64,000 nt of DNA from Erwinia rhapontici (GCF_012271765.1 NZ_VRKO01000004.1:178464-242463); one strand, 5' to 3'; positions 45,919 to 55,138 are shown, numbered from the stretch's first letter. The notes: generated by a model not told the origin, from the sequence alone. Numbers and translations are program-made.

Positions 45919-46476
45919 TTAAGGCATCAGTACCGTATCAATTACATCAATCACGCCATTTTTTTGTTGCACGTCATAGGTGCTGATATTGGCAACATTG
46001 CCTTTATCATCTTTTACCTGAATATTGTGTGGGCCATTCATCATCAGCCACAACGGGGCGCCATTCACGGTTTTCAGCTCAGTGCTGCCGTTGCCTTGTT
46101 TGATTTTTTTCACCAGCGTCTTCATATCATACTTTCCGGCCACCACATGGTAGGTCAGCACGCTGGTCAGCGTTGCTTTGTTTTCCGGCTTCAACAGGTT
46201 ATCCACCGTGCCAGCGGGCAGCTTGGCGAAAGCGGCATTGGTGGGGGCGAAGACGGTGAAGGGGCCAGGGCCTTGCAGTGTATCCGCGAGGCCTGCCGCT
46301 TTTACAGCAGCGACCAGCGTGGTGTGATCTTTCGAGTTCAGGGCATTCTCAACGATATTATGGGAAGGGAGCATAGCGGCCCCACCCACCATCACGGTAT
46401 TCTTGGACATCTCAGCCATTGATGCGGCACTGAACAACACTGAGAGACACAGAGCGGTACGGATGAACGTTTTCAT
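45919..46476 (-). CDS. Secreted fasciclin (FAS1) domain protein
   Basis: A 185-residue protein with a clear signal peptide (about 1-21, cleavage after SMA) and one FAS1 domain (about 38-184). Both family motifs are visible: H1, PFTVFAPTNAAFAKLP (near 93-108), and H2, LTYHVVAGKY. FAS1 proteins act in adhesion or cell-surface interactions; a periplasmic or secreted location is expected. It is the first gene of a unit with an ECF sigma factor and an RskA-like anti-sigma factor. In mycobacteria SigK and RskA control the FAS1 proteins MPT70 and MPT83, so this gene is the likely target of the adjacent sigma factor. That is inference. Confidence 0.9.
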   Translation of the reverse strand: MKTFIRTALCLSVLFSAASMAEMSKNTVMVGGAAMLPSHNIVENALNSKDHTTLVAAVKAAGLADTLQGPGPFTVFAPTNAAFAKLPAGTVDNLLKPENKATLTSVLTYHVVAGKYDMKTLVKKIKQGNGSTELKTVNGAPLWLMMNGPHNIQVKDDKGNVANISTYDVQQKNGVIDVIDTVLMP

Positions 46477-46603
46477 GATGAATTCCTTTGGGTAAGAGAA
46501 GGCATTTTTGCCTTACATAGTCCCGTCATGTTTGAAGCGGCAACGGCATGAGCATCATCGGATGCTGGCCTGCTGTAACCCCAACTATGCTGGTTATATC
46601 TAT

Positions 46604-46630
46604 CTACGGTTGAGAGTGGAAATCGGATGC
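46604..46630 (-). promoter_or_regulatory. Tentative ECF-type promoter upstream of FAS1
   Basis: On the minus strand GCATCC (46630-46625), a 15-base spacer and CCGTAG (46609-46604) lie about 130 bases upstream of the FAS1 start. They vaguely resemble the mycobacterial SigK pair CCATCC and CCGAAT. A second GCATCC copy lies at 46565-46560, with CCGTTG 13 bases on. The spacing and long leader make this weak. Confidence 0.2.
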
Positions 46631-46737
46631 AAAAAGATGAAAATATTTTTTGCCACAGTAAAAAGGCCGACAGATAAGTTTGATTAAGCTGAAAAAAACC
46701 ATGTTAATCTGCGAGAGTCTGAACACAGGAGATCGGT

Positions 46738-47307
46738 ATGCAGTTGCAAGATGGGTGGATCGCTGGCGTGCGGCATGTTCCGTCGCCGCATGTTAATCAG
46801 CGACCTGACGATGAAGCACCTTCACTGCTGGTGGTGCACAATATCAGTTTGCCGCCCGGTGAGTTTGGTGGCCCCTGGATCGATGCGCTGTTTACCGGTC
46901 AGCTTGATCCTGGCATTCATCCCTATTTCGCTGATATCTGTCATTTACAGGTGTCTGCGCACTGTCTGATCCGTCGCGACGGCGAGATCGTGCAGTATGT
47001 GCCTTTTCATCTGCGGGCATGGCACGCCGGGGTTTCTCGCTATCAGGGGCGTGAAGTCTGTAATGATTTCTCCGTAGGTATCGAGCTGGAAGGCACGGAT
47101 ACGCTGCCCTATACCGATGCGCAATATCAGGCGTTGCAGGCCGTGACGCAGCTGTTAATTGAACACTACCCGATGATGGCGCAGCACATCACCGGGCACA
47201 GCGATATTGCACCTGAACGTAAGACGGACCCTGGACCCTCTTTCGACTGGGCGCGTTTTCGCGCCGACCTTGGGCATAACACCCTGACCACACTCAATGG
47301 GAGTTAA
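46738..47307 (+). CDS. ampD: AmpD, 1,6-anhydro-MurNAc-L-alanine amidase
   Basis: A 189-residue cytoplasmic zinc amidase (183 in E. coli) that cleaves anhydromuropeptides in peptidoglycan recycling. Loss of AmpD raises inducer and derepresses AmpC. The zinc ligands H34, H154 (ITGHSDI) and D164 (KTDPG) align with E. coli. The ATG at 46738 follows AGGAGA. ampE starts 3 bases after its stop. Confidence 0.96.
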   Translation: MQLQDGWIAGVRHVPSPHVNQRPDDEAPSLLVVHNISLPPGEFGGPWIDALFTGQLDPGIHPYFADICHLQVSAHCLIRRDGEIVQYVPFHLRAWHAGVSRYQGREVCNDFSVGIELEGTDTLPYTDAQYQALQAVTQLLIEHYPMMAQHITGHSDIAPERKTDPGPSFDWARFRADLGHNTLTTLNGS

Positions 47308-47310
47308 GGC

Positions 47311-48165
47311 ATGACGTTATTCAGCCTGTTGCTGGTTCTCGGATGGGAACGATTATTTAAAATGGGTGAACACTGGCAACTGGATCATCATCTGGTGCCA
47401 CTGTTCCGCGCTCGTCAGCGTTTTTCTCTGGTGCGTACGCTGTTGATGGTTGTGATGATCATGGCTATCGTCGCTCTGTGCTTACTGGCGCTAAAAGGGC
47501 TGTTTTTTGGAGTGCCTAAGCTGCTGTTCTGGATACTGATCGGTCTGCTCTGTATTGGCGCCGGGTCGGTGCGTCTGCACTATCACGCTTATCTGAAGGC
47601 GGCCAGCCATAACGACACTGATGCTCATAACGCCATGATTGAGGAATTGACGTTGATCCACGGCGTACCCGGCGAGTGTAGCGAACGTGAGTTTTTGTCT
47701 GAACTGCAAAATGCGCTGCTGTGGATTAACTACCGTTTCTATCTGGCACCGCTATTCTGGTTCGTGGTGGGGGGGCCTTGGGGGCCGGTGCTGCTGGTGG
47801 GCTATGCGTTCCTGCGTGCCTGGCAGAGCTGGCTGGCGCGGCAGCAGAATCCGCTGGCGCGCGCACAGTCCGGTGTTGATGCCATTCTGCACTGGGTTGA
47901 CTGGATCCCGGTACGGTTGGTGGGCGTAGCTTATGCCTTGCTGGGGCACGGTGAGCGTGCATTACCCGCGTGGTTTGCGTCTCTGGGCGATCGCCACACA
48001 CCGCAGTATCAGGTGCTGACACGTCTGGCCCAGTTCTCACTGGCGCGCGATCCCCACCTGGATAAGGTGGAGACCCCGCGTGTGGCAGTGATGCTGGCGA
48101 AAAAAGTGTCGCTGGTCCTCGTGGTGGTGGTGGCGTTACTGACTATTTACGGCACGCTGGTGTAA
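47311..48165 (+). CDS. ampE: AmpE, inner-membrane protein linked to ampD
   Basis: A 284-residue membrane protein, the same length as E. coli AmpE. It has about four hydrophobic segments (near 1-15, 48-90, 143-168 and 262-284) and is thought to take part in beta-lactamase regulation, though its function is poorly defined. It is cotranscribed with ampD. Its 3' end overlaps by 30 bases the 3' end of the convergent GH43 gene, which E. coli lacks here. Confidence 0.94.
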   Translation: MTLFSLLLVLGWERLFKMGEHWQLDHHLVPLFRARQRFSLVRTLLMVVMIMAIVALCLLALKGLFFGVPKLLFWILIGLLCIGAGSVRLHYHAYLKAASHNDTDAHNAMIEELTLIHGVPGECSEREFLSELQNALLWINYRFYLAPLFWFVVGGPWGPVLLVGYAFLRAWQSWLARQQNPLARAQSGVDAILHWVDWIPVRLVGVAYALLGHGERALPAWFASLGDRHTPQYQVLTRLAQFSLARDPHLDKVETPRVAVMLAKKVSLVLVVVVALLTIYGTLV

Positions 48166-49110
48166 CACGCTGTCTGCAGGTGGTGTGCCGAACTGCGGCA
48201 TGCCATCGGCACTCCAGCTGAATGTTTTCACCCGGGTATGGCGGTTAGGGTCGTATAGCGGGTCACCTTCAATTTCGGTGTAATTGCGTGCGTGATACAC
48301 CAACACGTCTTCGCCGTTCTCCCCGACCGTAAAACTGTTGTGGCCCGGACCATATTGATGGTTCTCCCAGTCGGTGGTAAACACGGGCGCAGCAGATTTG
48401 TGCCAGTTTTCTGGCTGTAGCGGATCCGCATCGACATCAATCCACAACAACCCCATACAGTAATTCTCATCGGTGGCGCTGGCCGAGTAGCTGACAAACA
48501 GGCGCCTGCCGTGATGTATTGCCGCCGGGCCTTCATTGACGCTAAATCCTGCACACTCCCATTCATACTGCGGGCGGCTGAGCATCACCGGCTCGCCTTT
48601 TATCTGCCAGGGGGTAGCCAGCTCTGCCAGGTAGAGGTTGGAATTACCGGGGATGGCCGGATCTTTCTGCGCCCACAGATACCAGTTTTTCCCCTGATGG
48701 ACGAAGTGTGTGGCATCCAGCGCGAAGCTGTCGATGGGGGTCAGGATCTGTCCGCGTTCGACCCATTCTCCTTTCAGTGGATCGATATCATCGCAGGTGA
48801 GGGCAAACATGCGGTGCTGGAACAGACCTTGTTTAATCTCCTGTGATGGCGCTGCCGCAAAATAGATCACCCACTGGCCGTCAATCAGATGCAGTTCCGG
48901 TGCCCAAATCAGGGCGCTCATGGGGCCATGCTCAGGTTTGCGCCAGACGACGACGGCATCGGCCTGCGCCAGTTCTGCCAGGGTAGCGGCGCGGCGGATC
49001 TCCAGCCTGTCGTACTCCGGTACCGACGCGATAAAATAGTAGCTCCCCTGATGGCGCAGAATAAAGGGATCGGCGCGCTGTTCAATCAACGGGTTAGGCC
49101 AGTGGTTCAT
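48136..49110 (-). CDS. Glycoside hydrolase family 43 (arabinofuranosidase-like)
   Basis: A 324-residue five-bladed beta-propeller hydrolase. The GH43 acidic triad is visible: D14 (RADPFI), D132 (ALDATHF) and E193 (VNEGPA). The sequence resembles alpha-L-arabinofuranosidases; the exact linkage is not predictable. No signal peptide is present, so it acts in the cytoplasm on imported oligosaccharides. Its ATG overlaps the stop of the upstream GPH symporter (ATGA), so the two form an import-and-hydrolysis operon inserted between ampE and aroP. Confidence 0.87.
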   Translation of the reverse strand: MNHWPNPLIEQRADPFILRHQGSYYFIASVPEYDRLEIRRAATLAELAQADAVVVWRKPEHGPMSALIWAPELHLIDGQWVIYFAAAPSQEIKQGLFQHRMFALTCDDIDPLKGEWVERGQILTPIDSFALDATHFVHQGKNWYLWAQKDPAIPGNSNLYLAELATPWQIKGEPVMLSRPQYEWECAGFSVNEGPAAIHHGRRLFVSYSASATDENYCMGLLWIDVDADPLQPENWHKSAAPVFTTDWENHQYGPGHNSFTVGENGEDVLVYHARNYTEIEGDPLYDPNRHTRVKTFSWSADGMPQFGTPPADSVLHQRAVNSQ

Positions 49111-50522
49111 CGTGCGGCTCCTTGTGGTTTGGTTTTCAGTTCTTTGTGTTCGTGATAGTCGTTCAGCTCCTGATAGTTTGTACGGCGCTGTTCAAGGTCA
49201 CTCTGGATTTGCAGCATCAGCGTGCGGTCCACTTTCAGCAGGCGAACCACGCCAGCCGTAATCAGGTATCCCACCGCAGGGATAACGGTAAACAGCAGCA
49301 CGATACCGTTCAGCGCAGCGGGGCTTTGTTGTTTCGCGCCAGCATTGTAACCGTACCAGGAGAGCAGGAAACCGACCATGGCACCGGCCACCGCCAGCCC
49401 GACTTTTAGGAAGAACAGGTTGCCGGAGAAGCTGATACCGGTAATGCGTTTACCGGTTTTCCACTCACCGTAGTCATCAACGTCGGCCATCAACGACCAG
49501 TGCAGTGGTGACGGGATTTGATGCAGGATGTTCAGCAGGAAGTACATCACCAGCACCAGCATCGTTGCCTGCGGGTCAAGGAAGTAAAAGCCACCGGAGA
49601 ATGCTGCCAGCACGATGTTGGTCCAGAAGAACACTTTCAGCTTGCACCAGCGGTCGGTCAGGATCTTCGCCAGCGTACTGCCGATCATCATGCCTACCAC
49701 GCCAAGGCTGATAAACAGCGTGGCGAAGTGAGTCGATTGCTGCATCACCCAGGTGACGTAATACATGGTGGCAGCCATACGAATAAAGCCAGGGCAGACG
49801 TTGCAGAAGGTCAGCAGCAATATGCGTACCCACTGATCGTTCTTCCACACGTCGCGCAGGTCAGCTTTCAGGTCGTCATTGCTGGGCACTGCCGGACGAA
49901 TACGCTCGCGTACCGTGGCAAAGCTGAACAGGAACATCAGCAGTGCCACCAGCGCCATCACACCCATAGCCATCTGGTAGCCGCGCGCCTTGTTGTCACC
50001 GCCAAACCACTCTGCCAGCGGCAGCAGCGTCAGTGACAGGATCAGCGTGGCAATCCCGACCATCACAAACCGGTACGACTGGCAGGAGACGCGTTCGCCG
50101 GGATCGTTGGTGATCACGCCACCCAGGGAACAGTAGGGGATATTGATCGCGGTATAGGTCAGCGACATCAGGAAGTAGGTCGCAAACGCCCATATGACTT
50201 TGCTGTTATAGCTCCAGTCTGGAGTGGTGAACATCAGCACACTGAACAGCACATAGGGTACGGAGACCCACAGTAACCAGGGGCGGAAACGACCCCAGCG
50301 ACTCTGAGTCCGGTCGGCAATCGCACCCATAATCGGGTCCGTGACTGCATCCAGCACCCTGACAGATAACAGGAGAACGCCCACCAATGCAGGCGCCAGT
50401 CCGAAGACATCCGTATAAAAATAGTTAAGAAAGAGCATGATGGCGCCGCCGATCATATTGCATCCGGCATCGCCCATTCCGTAACCAATTTTCTCTCTGA
50501 CTGAGAGTTTTGAGCCCTTCAT
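49107..50522 (-). CDS. GPH-family glycoside:cation symporter
   Basis: A 471-residue twelve-helix transporter of the MelB/YicJ/XynB family. The N-terminus (EKIGYGMGDAGCNMIGGAIMLFLNYFYTDVFG) and the loop SVRVLDAVTDPIMGAIADRTQSRWGRFRPW are typical of the family. It probably imports arabinosides or xylosides for the GH43 enzyme encoded by the overlapping downstream gene. The ATG at 50522 follows GGGAGAATT. No dedicated regulator is adjacent. Confidence 0.88.
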   Translation of the reverse strand: MKGSKLSVREKIGYGMGDAGCNMIGGAIMLFLNYFYTDVFGLAPALVGVLLLSVRVLDAVTDPIMGAIADRTQSRWGRFRPWLLWVSVPYVLFSVLMFTTPDWSYNSKVIWAFATYFLMSLTYTAINIPYCSLGGVITNDPGERVSCQSYRFVMVGIATLILSLTLLPLAEWFGGDNKARGYQMAMGVMALVALLMFLFSFATVRERIRPAVPSNDDLKADLRDVWKNDQWVRILLLTFCNVCPGFIRMAATMYYVTWVMQQSTHFATLFISLGVVGMMIGSTLAKILTDRWCKLKVFFWTNIVLAAFSGGFYFLDPQATMLVLVMYFLLNILHQIPSPLHWSLMADVDDYGEWKTGKRITGISFSGNLFFLKVGLAVAGAMVGFLLSWYGYNAGAKQQSPAALNGIVLLFTVIPAVGYLITAGVVRLLKVDRTLMLQIQSDLEQRRTNYQELNDYHEHKELKTKPQGAAR

Positions 50523-50648
50523 GGATAATTCTCCCGCGTGTCTTTAGTGCTTGAGAGTATTCACGCTTATCGGATGCGGTGCGCAGGTGCAAAACGTCGC
50601 AGAGATGGACAAAACGCCTGGAGAGGGGAAAGTGTGAAGCAGATAACA

Positions 50649-50674
50649 ATTCGGCCAGCAAGTGCTGGCCGAAT
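50649..50674. terminator. Long palindromic hairpin after aroP (first copy)
   Basis: ATTCGGCCAGCA (50649-50660) and TGCTGGCCGAAT (50663-50674) are perfect 12-base arms. It lies 19 bases after the stop of the aroP gene at 50693-52048. No strong T tract follows on the minus strand, so it may protect the 3' end as well as terminate. Confidence 0.6.
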
Positions 50675-50692
50675 CAACAGCGGGCGTGATGA

Positions 50693-52048
50693 TTACGCGC
50701 GCTGTGTGCGGTTTTTAATCCAGTAACCCACGGCGAGGATCAGTACCCATACCGGGATCAGCCAGACAGAGATCGCCATGCCTGGGGTCATTGCCATCAG
50801 TACCAGAATTCCCGCGAGGAACAGCAGACAAATCCAGTTACCCAACGGATAAAGCAGCGCCGGGAAGCGGGTGGTGACACCCTGCTGATCTTTCTTACGG
50901 CGGAACTTCATATGCGCGAGGCTGATCATCGCCCAGTTGATCACCAGAGCTGAGACCACCAGCGCCATCAGCAGACCAAACGCCTCACCCGGCATCAGAT
51001 AGTTGAGCAGTACGCACAATGCCGTCGCAATCGCGGAGAACAGGATAGAGATCACCGGCACGCCGCGGCTGTCGACTTTTAACAGCGCTTTAGGGGCATT
51101 ACCCTGCTGCGCCAGGCCAAACAACATACGGCTGTTACAGTAAACGCAGCTGTTGTATACCGACAGCGCAGCCGTCAGGATCACCACGTTAAGGGCATTC
51201 GCCACCAGCGCATCACCCAGCTCGTGGAAAATCAGAACGAACGGGCTGGTATCAGACGTCACGCGGGTCCATGGCATCAGCGACAGCAGGACCGCCAGGG
51301 AACCAATGTAGAAAATCAGAATGCGGTAAATCACCTGATTGGTGGCTTTTGGAATGCTGGTTTCCGGGTTATCCGCTTCCGCAGCGGTAATGCCGACCAG
51401 TTCAAGACCCCCGAAGGAGAACATGATAATCGCCATCATCATGATCAGCCCGCTAAAGCCATTGGGCAGGAAGCCGCCCTGTTCCCAAAGGTTACGCACG
51501 CTGGCCTGTGGGCCACCCGTGCCGCTGAACAGCAGCCAGCAACCGAACAGGATCATAGCCACCACGGCAACGACTTTAATAATCGCGAACCAGAACTCCA
51601 TCTCACCAAACACTTTCACGTTGGTCAGGTTGATGGCGTTGATGAGTACAAAGAACACCGCTGCCGACATCCAGGTAGGAATATCCGGATACCAGAACTG
51701 AATATATTTGCCTACGGCTGTCAGCTCTGCCATCGCCACCAGCACATACAGTACCCAGTAGTTCCAGCCAGAGGCGAAACCGGCAAAGTTGCCCCAGTAT
51801 TTATAAGCAAAGTGGCTGAAGCTTCCGGCTACCGGCTCTTCTACCACCATCTCGCCCAGCTGGCGCATGATCAGGAAGGCAATAAATCCGGCAATAGCAT
51901 AACCCAGTATGACGCCTGGTCCTGCGGATTGGATGACCGATGCGCTGCCCAGAAACAGACCGGTACCAACGGCACCGCCTAATGCGATCAGCTGAATATG
52001 GCGGTTTTTCAAGCCACGTTTCAGCGTTTCGCCCTGCTGATGTTCCAT
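50693..52048 (-). CDS. aroP: AroP, aromatic amino acid permease (copy 1)
   Basis: A 451-residue APC-family transporter with twelve helices, closest to E. coli AroP (457 aa). It imports phenylalanine, tyrosine and tryptophan by proton symport. The ATG at 52048 (MEHQQGETLKRGLKNRHIQL) has AGGTC upstream; an ATG four codons earlier is possible. A second, clearly paralogous gene lies directly upstream on the same strand. A TyrR-box-like site is at 52107-52124. Confidence 0.93.
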   Translation of the reverse strand: MEHQQGETLKRGLKNRHIQLIALGGAVGTGLFLGSASVIQSAGPGVILGYAIAGFIAFLIMRQLGEMVVEEPVAGSFSHFAYKYWGNFAGFASGWNYWVLYVLVAMAELTAVGKYIQFWYPDIPTWMSAAVFFVLINAINLTNVKVFGEMEFWFAIIKVVAVVAMILFGCWLLFSGTGGPQASVRNLWEQGGFLPNGFSGLIMMMAIIMFSFGGLELVGITAAEADNPETSIPKATNQVIYRILIFYIGSLAVLLSLMPWTRVTSDTSPFVLIFHELGDALVANALNVVILTAALSVYNSCVYCNSRMLFGLAQQGNAPKALLKVDSRGVPVISILFSAIATALCVLLNYLMPGEAFGLLMALVVSALVINWAMISLAHMKFRRKKDQQGVTTRFPALLYPLGNWICLLFLAGILVLMAMTPGMAISVWLIPVWVLILAVGYWIKNRTQRA

Positions 52049-52106
52049 GTATGACCTCATGATGTTTTATTATTTTTTATGTCTACGGCTGGCCCTGTTA
52101 TCCAGG

Positions 52107-52124
52107 TGTATTAAAAACTTTACG
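52107..52124 (-). promoter_or_regulatory. Candidate TyrR box upstream of aroP copy 1
   Basis: TGTATTAAAAACTTTACG keeps the invariant G-N14-C and most of the TGTAAA-N6-TTTACA consensus. It lies 59 bases before the aroP start. The rest of the 335-base gap up to 52383 holds no gene. TyrR represses aroP in E. coli. Confidence 0.4.
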
Positions 52125-52337
52125 ACACTGTGTAAGTAAATATAATTCAAGGCGTAGCCTCAGGATGAGAATAGTGCTATGTGCAGAGGTTTGCACTCGC
52201 TTTCTGATAAACATGCGCAGGAACGACTAAAAAAGCAGCGCGGCGTCTCATTTATCGCTGTATTTGTTTTGTCATAAATTATCGAAAATGACGAATAACA
52301 TTGTCTTATGACGGGGCGTTACGAGTGGGGCTGAAGA

Positions 52338-52365
52338 ACGTTCCGGCCGTAGGCTGCCGGAACGT
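52338..52365. terminator. Hairpin after aroP copy 2
   Basis: ACGTTCCGGC (52338-52347) and GCCGGAACGT (52356-52365) form a 10-bp stem with an 8-base loop, 19 bases after the stop of the second aroP gene. There is no clear T tract; it is a likely 3' end. Confidence 0.55.
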
Positions 52366-52383
52366 GGATAAAGGAGAGGGAGA

Positions 52384-53739
52384 TCAGGTGCGCGAAGTGC
52401 GGCGCTTAACCTGGTAGCCGATAGCCAGGATGCCAATCCATACCGGGATCAACCACACCGAAATAGCCATACCCGGCGTCATTGCCATAATAACCAGCAC
52501 CCCAGCCATAAAGACCAGGCACAGCCAGTTGCCAAACGGATAAAACAGGGCCTTAAAGCGAGGCTGAACCCCCTGCTCGACGAGGCGTTTGCGGAACCGC
52601 AGGTGGGAAAGGCTGATCATGGCCCAGTTGATCACCAGCGTGGAAACCACCAGCGCCATCAGCAGCTCGAAAGCAGAAGCGGGCATCAGATAGTTGAGCA
52701 GCACGCCGAAGGCGGTGGCAGTGGCAGACATCAGGATAGCGGCGACCGGCACACCTCGTGAATCAACTTTTAGCAGGGCTTTTGGTGCATTACCCTGCTG
52801 CGCCAGGCCAAACAACATGCGGCTGTTGCAGTAAACGCAGCTGTTATAGACCGACAGTGCCGCGGTCAGGATCACCACATTCAGTGCGTTAGCCACCAGA
52901 GCATCACCCAGCTCGTGGAAAATCAGTACAAACGGGCTGGTATTTGCTGTCACACTCGTCCATGGCATCAGCGACAGCAGCACGGTGAGTGAACCGACAT
53001 AGAAAATCAGGATGCGCCAGATCACCTGATTGATTGCCGTCGGGATGCTTTTTTCCGGGTTCTCTGCTTCTGCGGCGGTCAGGCCGATCATTTCCAGCCC
53101 GCCAAAGGAGAACATGATGATGGCCATCATCATCACCAGCCCGCCCATGCCGTGCGGCATAAAGCCACCCTGGCTCCACAGGTTACTGATGCTTGCCTGT
53201 GGGCCGCCTGTGCCGCTGAACAGTAGCCAGCCGCCAAAGGCAATCATCGCGACAACGGCGATAACCTTAATAATGGCAAACCAGAACTCCAGTTCGCCAA
53301 ACACCTTCACATTGGTCAGGTTGATCGCATTGATGATCACGAAGAACACCGCCGCTGTCATCCAGGTCGGAATGTCCGGATACCAGAACTGGATATATTT
53401 GCCCACGGCGGTCAGTTCAGCCATCGCCACCAGCACGTAGAGCATCCAGTTGTTCCAGCCGGAGGCCAGGCCCGCAAAAGCGCCCCAGTATTTGTGGGCG
53501 AAGTGACTGAAACTGCCGGCAACTGGCTCCTCGACAACCATCTCACCCAGCTGACGCATAATCAGGAAGGCGATAAACCCGGCAATGGCATAGCCCAGAA
53601 TGACTGCCGGACCGGCGGATTTGATCACCGATGCACTGCCCAGAAACAGTCCTGTGCCCACGGCCCCGCCTAATGCGATCAGCTGAATATGGCGGTTTTT
53701 TAATCCGCGCTGCAGCGTCTCTCCCGGTTGTTGCTCCAT
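52384..53739 (-). CDS. AroP-like aromatic amino acid permease (copy 2)
   Basis: A 451-residue APC permease colinear with copy 1. A 60-residue stretch (about 275-338, LIFHELGDALVANALN through VDSRGVPV) is the same in both proteins. The N-terminal 30 residues are nearly identical, while the C-terminal third differs more. DNA differences at third codon positions show that the duplication is not recent. It is closer to AroP than to PheP, which would differ at many of the shared residues. Substrate range may differ from copy 1. It has its own upstream region with a TyrR-like site, so it is probably a separate transcription unit. Confidence 0.88.
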   Translation of the reverse strand: MEQQPGETLQRGLKNRHIQLIALGGAVGTGLFLGSASVIKSAGPAVILGYAIAGFIAFLIMRQLGEMVVEEPVAGSFSHFAHKYWGAFAGLASGWNNWMLYVLVAMAELTAVGKYIQFWYPDIPTWMTAAVFFVIINAINLTNVKVFGELEFWFAIIKVIAVVAMIAFGGWLLFSGTGGPQASISNLWSQGGFMPHGMGGLVMMMAIIMFSFGGLEMIGLTAAEAENPEKSIPTAINQVIWRILIFYVGSLTVLLSLMPWTSVTANTSPFVLIFHELGDALVANALNVVILTAALSVYNSCVYCNSRMLFGLAQQGNAPKALLKVDSRGVPVAAILMSATATAFGVLLNYLMPASAFELLMALVVSTLVINWAMISLSHLRFRKRLVEQGVQPRFKALFYPFGNWLCLVFMAGVLVIMAMTPGMAISVWLIPVWIGILAIGYQVKRRTSRT

Positions 53740-53795
53740 AATAATCCTCGTAATGCGCTTTCTGTGTATGACTGCATCGGCTAAAAAACCAATAA

Positions 53796-53827
53796 CGTAC
53801 TGATATATTTACACTTATGTCAGTACG
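53796..53827. promoter_or_regulatory. Inverted repeat and TyrR-like site upstream of aroP copy 2
   Basis: CGTACTGA (53796-53803) and TCAGTACG (53820-53827) are perfect 8-base arms. CGTACTGATATATTTACA (53796-53813) also keeps the G-N14-C and TTTACA parts of a TyrR box. It lies 57 bases before the start. The 499-base gap 53740-54238 otherwise contains only the pdhR promoter region and its operator. Confidence 0.35.
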
Positions 53828-54193
53828 AAAATGCGTATGAGTCTGGTATGGCGCAGAGAATAATGTTAGGAGCGGTACTTTGCACTTTCTTTCTCATTAT
53901 GTGTGCTGGGTTGGATAAAAAACCACCGATCGCACCGGGTGCGATAAGGTAAATAACAAGATGCAGAAAAGGGTAATAACGCCTTATCTGCGAAGGTATG
54001 GGTATCGTATTCTATCCACTAAGCTGCTGCCTGCTTTCGAAAAAGTGACGAAATTTAACATTTGTCGTCAGGTAAATTCGCGTGTCAACGGCGTGCCTGT
54101 GCCCTGACAGAGAAGGAGACGGCGGTCTGGTTTCGGGCAGTTGCCATATGGACATCAGGTGAATACTTTGTTACTTTACGGGCACCTTTTTGC

Positions 54194-54210
54194 AATTGGT
54201 ATTACCAATT
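54194..54210. promoter_or_regulatory. PdhR operator
   Basis: AATTGGTATTACCAATT is a perfect palindrome that contains the PdhR consensus ATTGGTnnnACCAAT. It lies 28 bases before the pdhR ATG, where the pdh promoter operator is found in E. coli. Pyruvate releases PdhR from it, so the operon should be autoregulated. Confidence 0.88.
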
Positions 54211-54238
54211 TACTCTGGCAAATCGAAAAGAAGGGATG

Positions 54239-55003
54239 ATGGCCTACAGCAAGATCCGCCAACCTAAGCTCTCTGATGCTATTGAGCAGCAGCTTGAGTC
54301 CCTGATTATGGAAGGGACACTGCGTCCCGGAGAAAAACTGCTGCCTGAGCGAGAGCTGGCCGTGCAGTTCGATGTCTCCCGTCCCTCCCTGCGCGAAGCT
54401 ATTCAGCGTCTGGAAGCTAAGGGCCTGCTATTACGCCGTCAGGGCGGTGGTACCTTCGTCCAAACCAATTTGTGGAAAAGCCTGAGCGACCCGCTCGTAG
54501 AATTACTTGCCGGCCATCCTGAATCCCAGTTCGACCTGCTCGAAACACGTCATGCACTGGAAGGGATTGCTGCCTATTACGCCGCATTGCGCGGCACTGA
54601 CGACGATCTGGAACGCATCCGCGACTGCCATCTGCATATTCAGACCGCCCAGCAAAATGGCGATCTCGACGCAGAAGCGGGAGCGGTGATGCAGTATCAG
54701 ATCGCTGTAACAGAAGCGGCGCATAATGTGGTGTTACTGCATTTGCTTCGTAGCATGGGTCCGATGCTGGAACAGAACGTCAGACAGAACTTCGAAATGC
54801 TCTACACGCGTCGTGAGATGCTGGAGAAAGTAAGTAGCCACCGCGCCAGTATTTTTGAGGCGATTGTGGCACGTGAGCCAGAGCAGGCACGCGAGGCTTC
54901 ACACCGCCACTTGGCGTTTATCGAGGAAGTATTGCTGGACAGAAGTCGGGAGCAAAGTCGTAGAGAGCGCTCCTTGCGACGTTTACAGCAACGTAAGGAT
55001 TAA
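54239..55003 (+). CDS. pdhR: PdhR, pyruvate-responsive repressor
   Basis: A 254-residue GntR/FadR-family regulator, the same length as E. coli PdhR. It has an N-terminal winged helix-turn-helix (about 8-75, [28 protein letters not shown]) and an FCD ligand domain (about 90-235). It represses pdhR-aceEF-lpd until pyruvate binds. The start is the ATG at 54239 ([13 protein letters not shown]) with AAGGG upstream. A frame from 54062 would run through the operator and is rejected. First gene of the operon. Confidence 0.97.
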   Translation: MAYSKIRQPKLSDAIEQQLESLIMEGTLRPGEKLLPERELAVQFDVSRPSLREAIQRLEAKGLLLRRQGGGTFVQTNLWKSLSDPLVELLAGHPESQFDLLETRHALEGIAAYYAALRGTDDDLERIRDCHLHIQTAQQNGDLDAEAGAVMQYQIAVTEAAHNVVLLHLLRSMGPMLEQNVRQNFEMLYTRREMLEKVSSHRASIFEAIVAREPEQAREASHRHLAFIEEVLLDRSREQSRRERSLRRLQQRKD

Positions 55004-55049
55004 CGCGTAAATATAACGCGGCACGTACCTATAAAGGTATAAACGACGG

Positions 55050-55093
55050 GCCTGTCTCTTTGTGTTTTGCCCACAGAGCACAAAGAGACAGGC
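55050..55093 (+). repeat. 15-bp perfect hairpin between pdhR and aceE
   Basis: GCCTGTCTCTTTGTG (55050-55064) and CACAAAGAGACAGGC (55079-55093) pair perfectly around a 14-base loop. No T tract follows. It may be a processing or attenuation site that separates repressor and enzyme expression within the operon. Confidence 0.7.
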
Positions 55094-55138
55094 TCCAGAC
55101 AATTCAACGTAATTAGACACAGATAAGGAATACCCCCC

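Noticed and set aside
42864..46476. The nadC-ampD insert as a prophage or integrative island
   Set aside because: No integrase, tRNA target, direct repeats or phage genes are visible, and base composition looks similar to the neighbours.
52384..53739. The second aroP copy as PheP
   Set aside because: Its N-terminus and the block around 275-338 match AroP and the neighbouring copy far better than PheP as I remember it.
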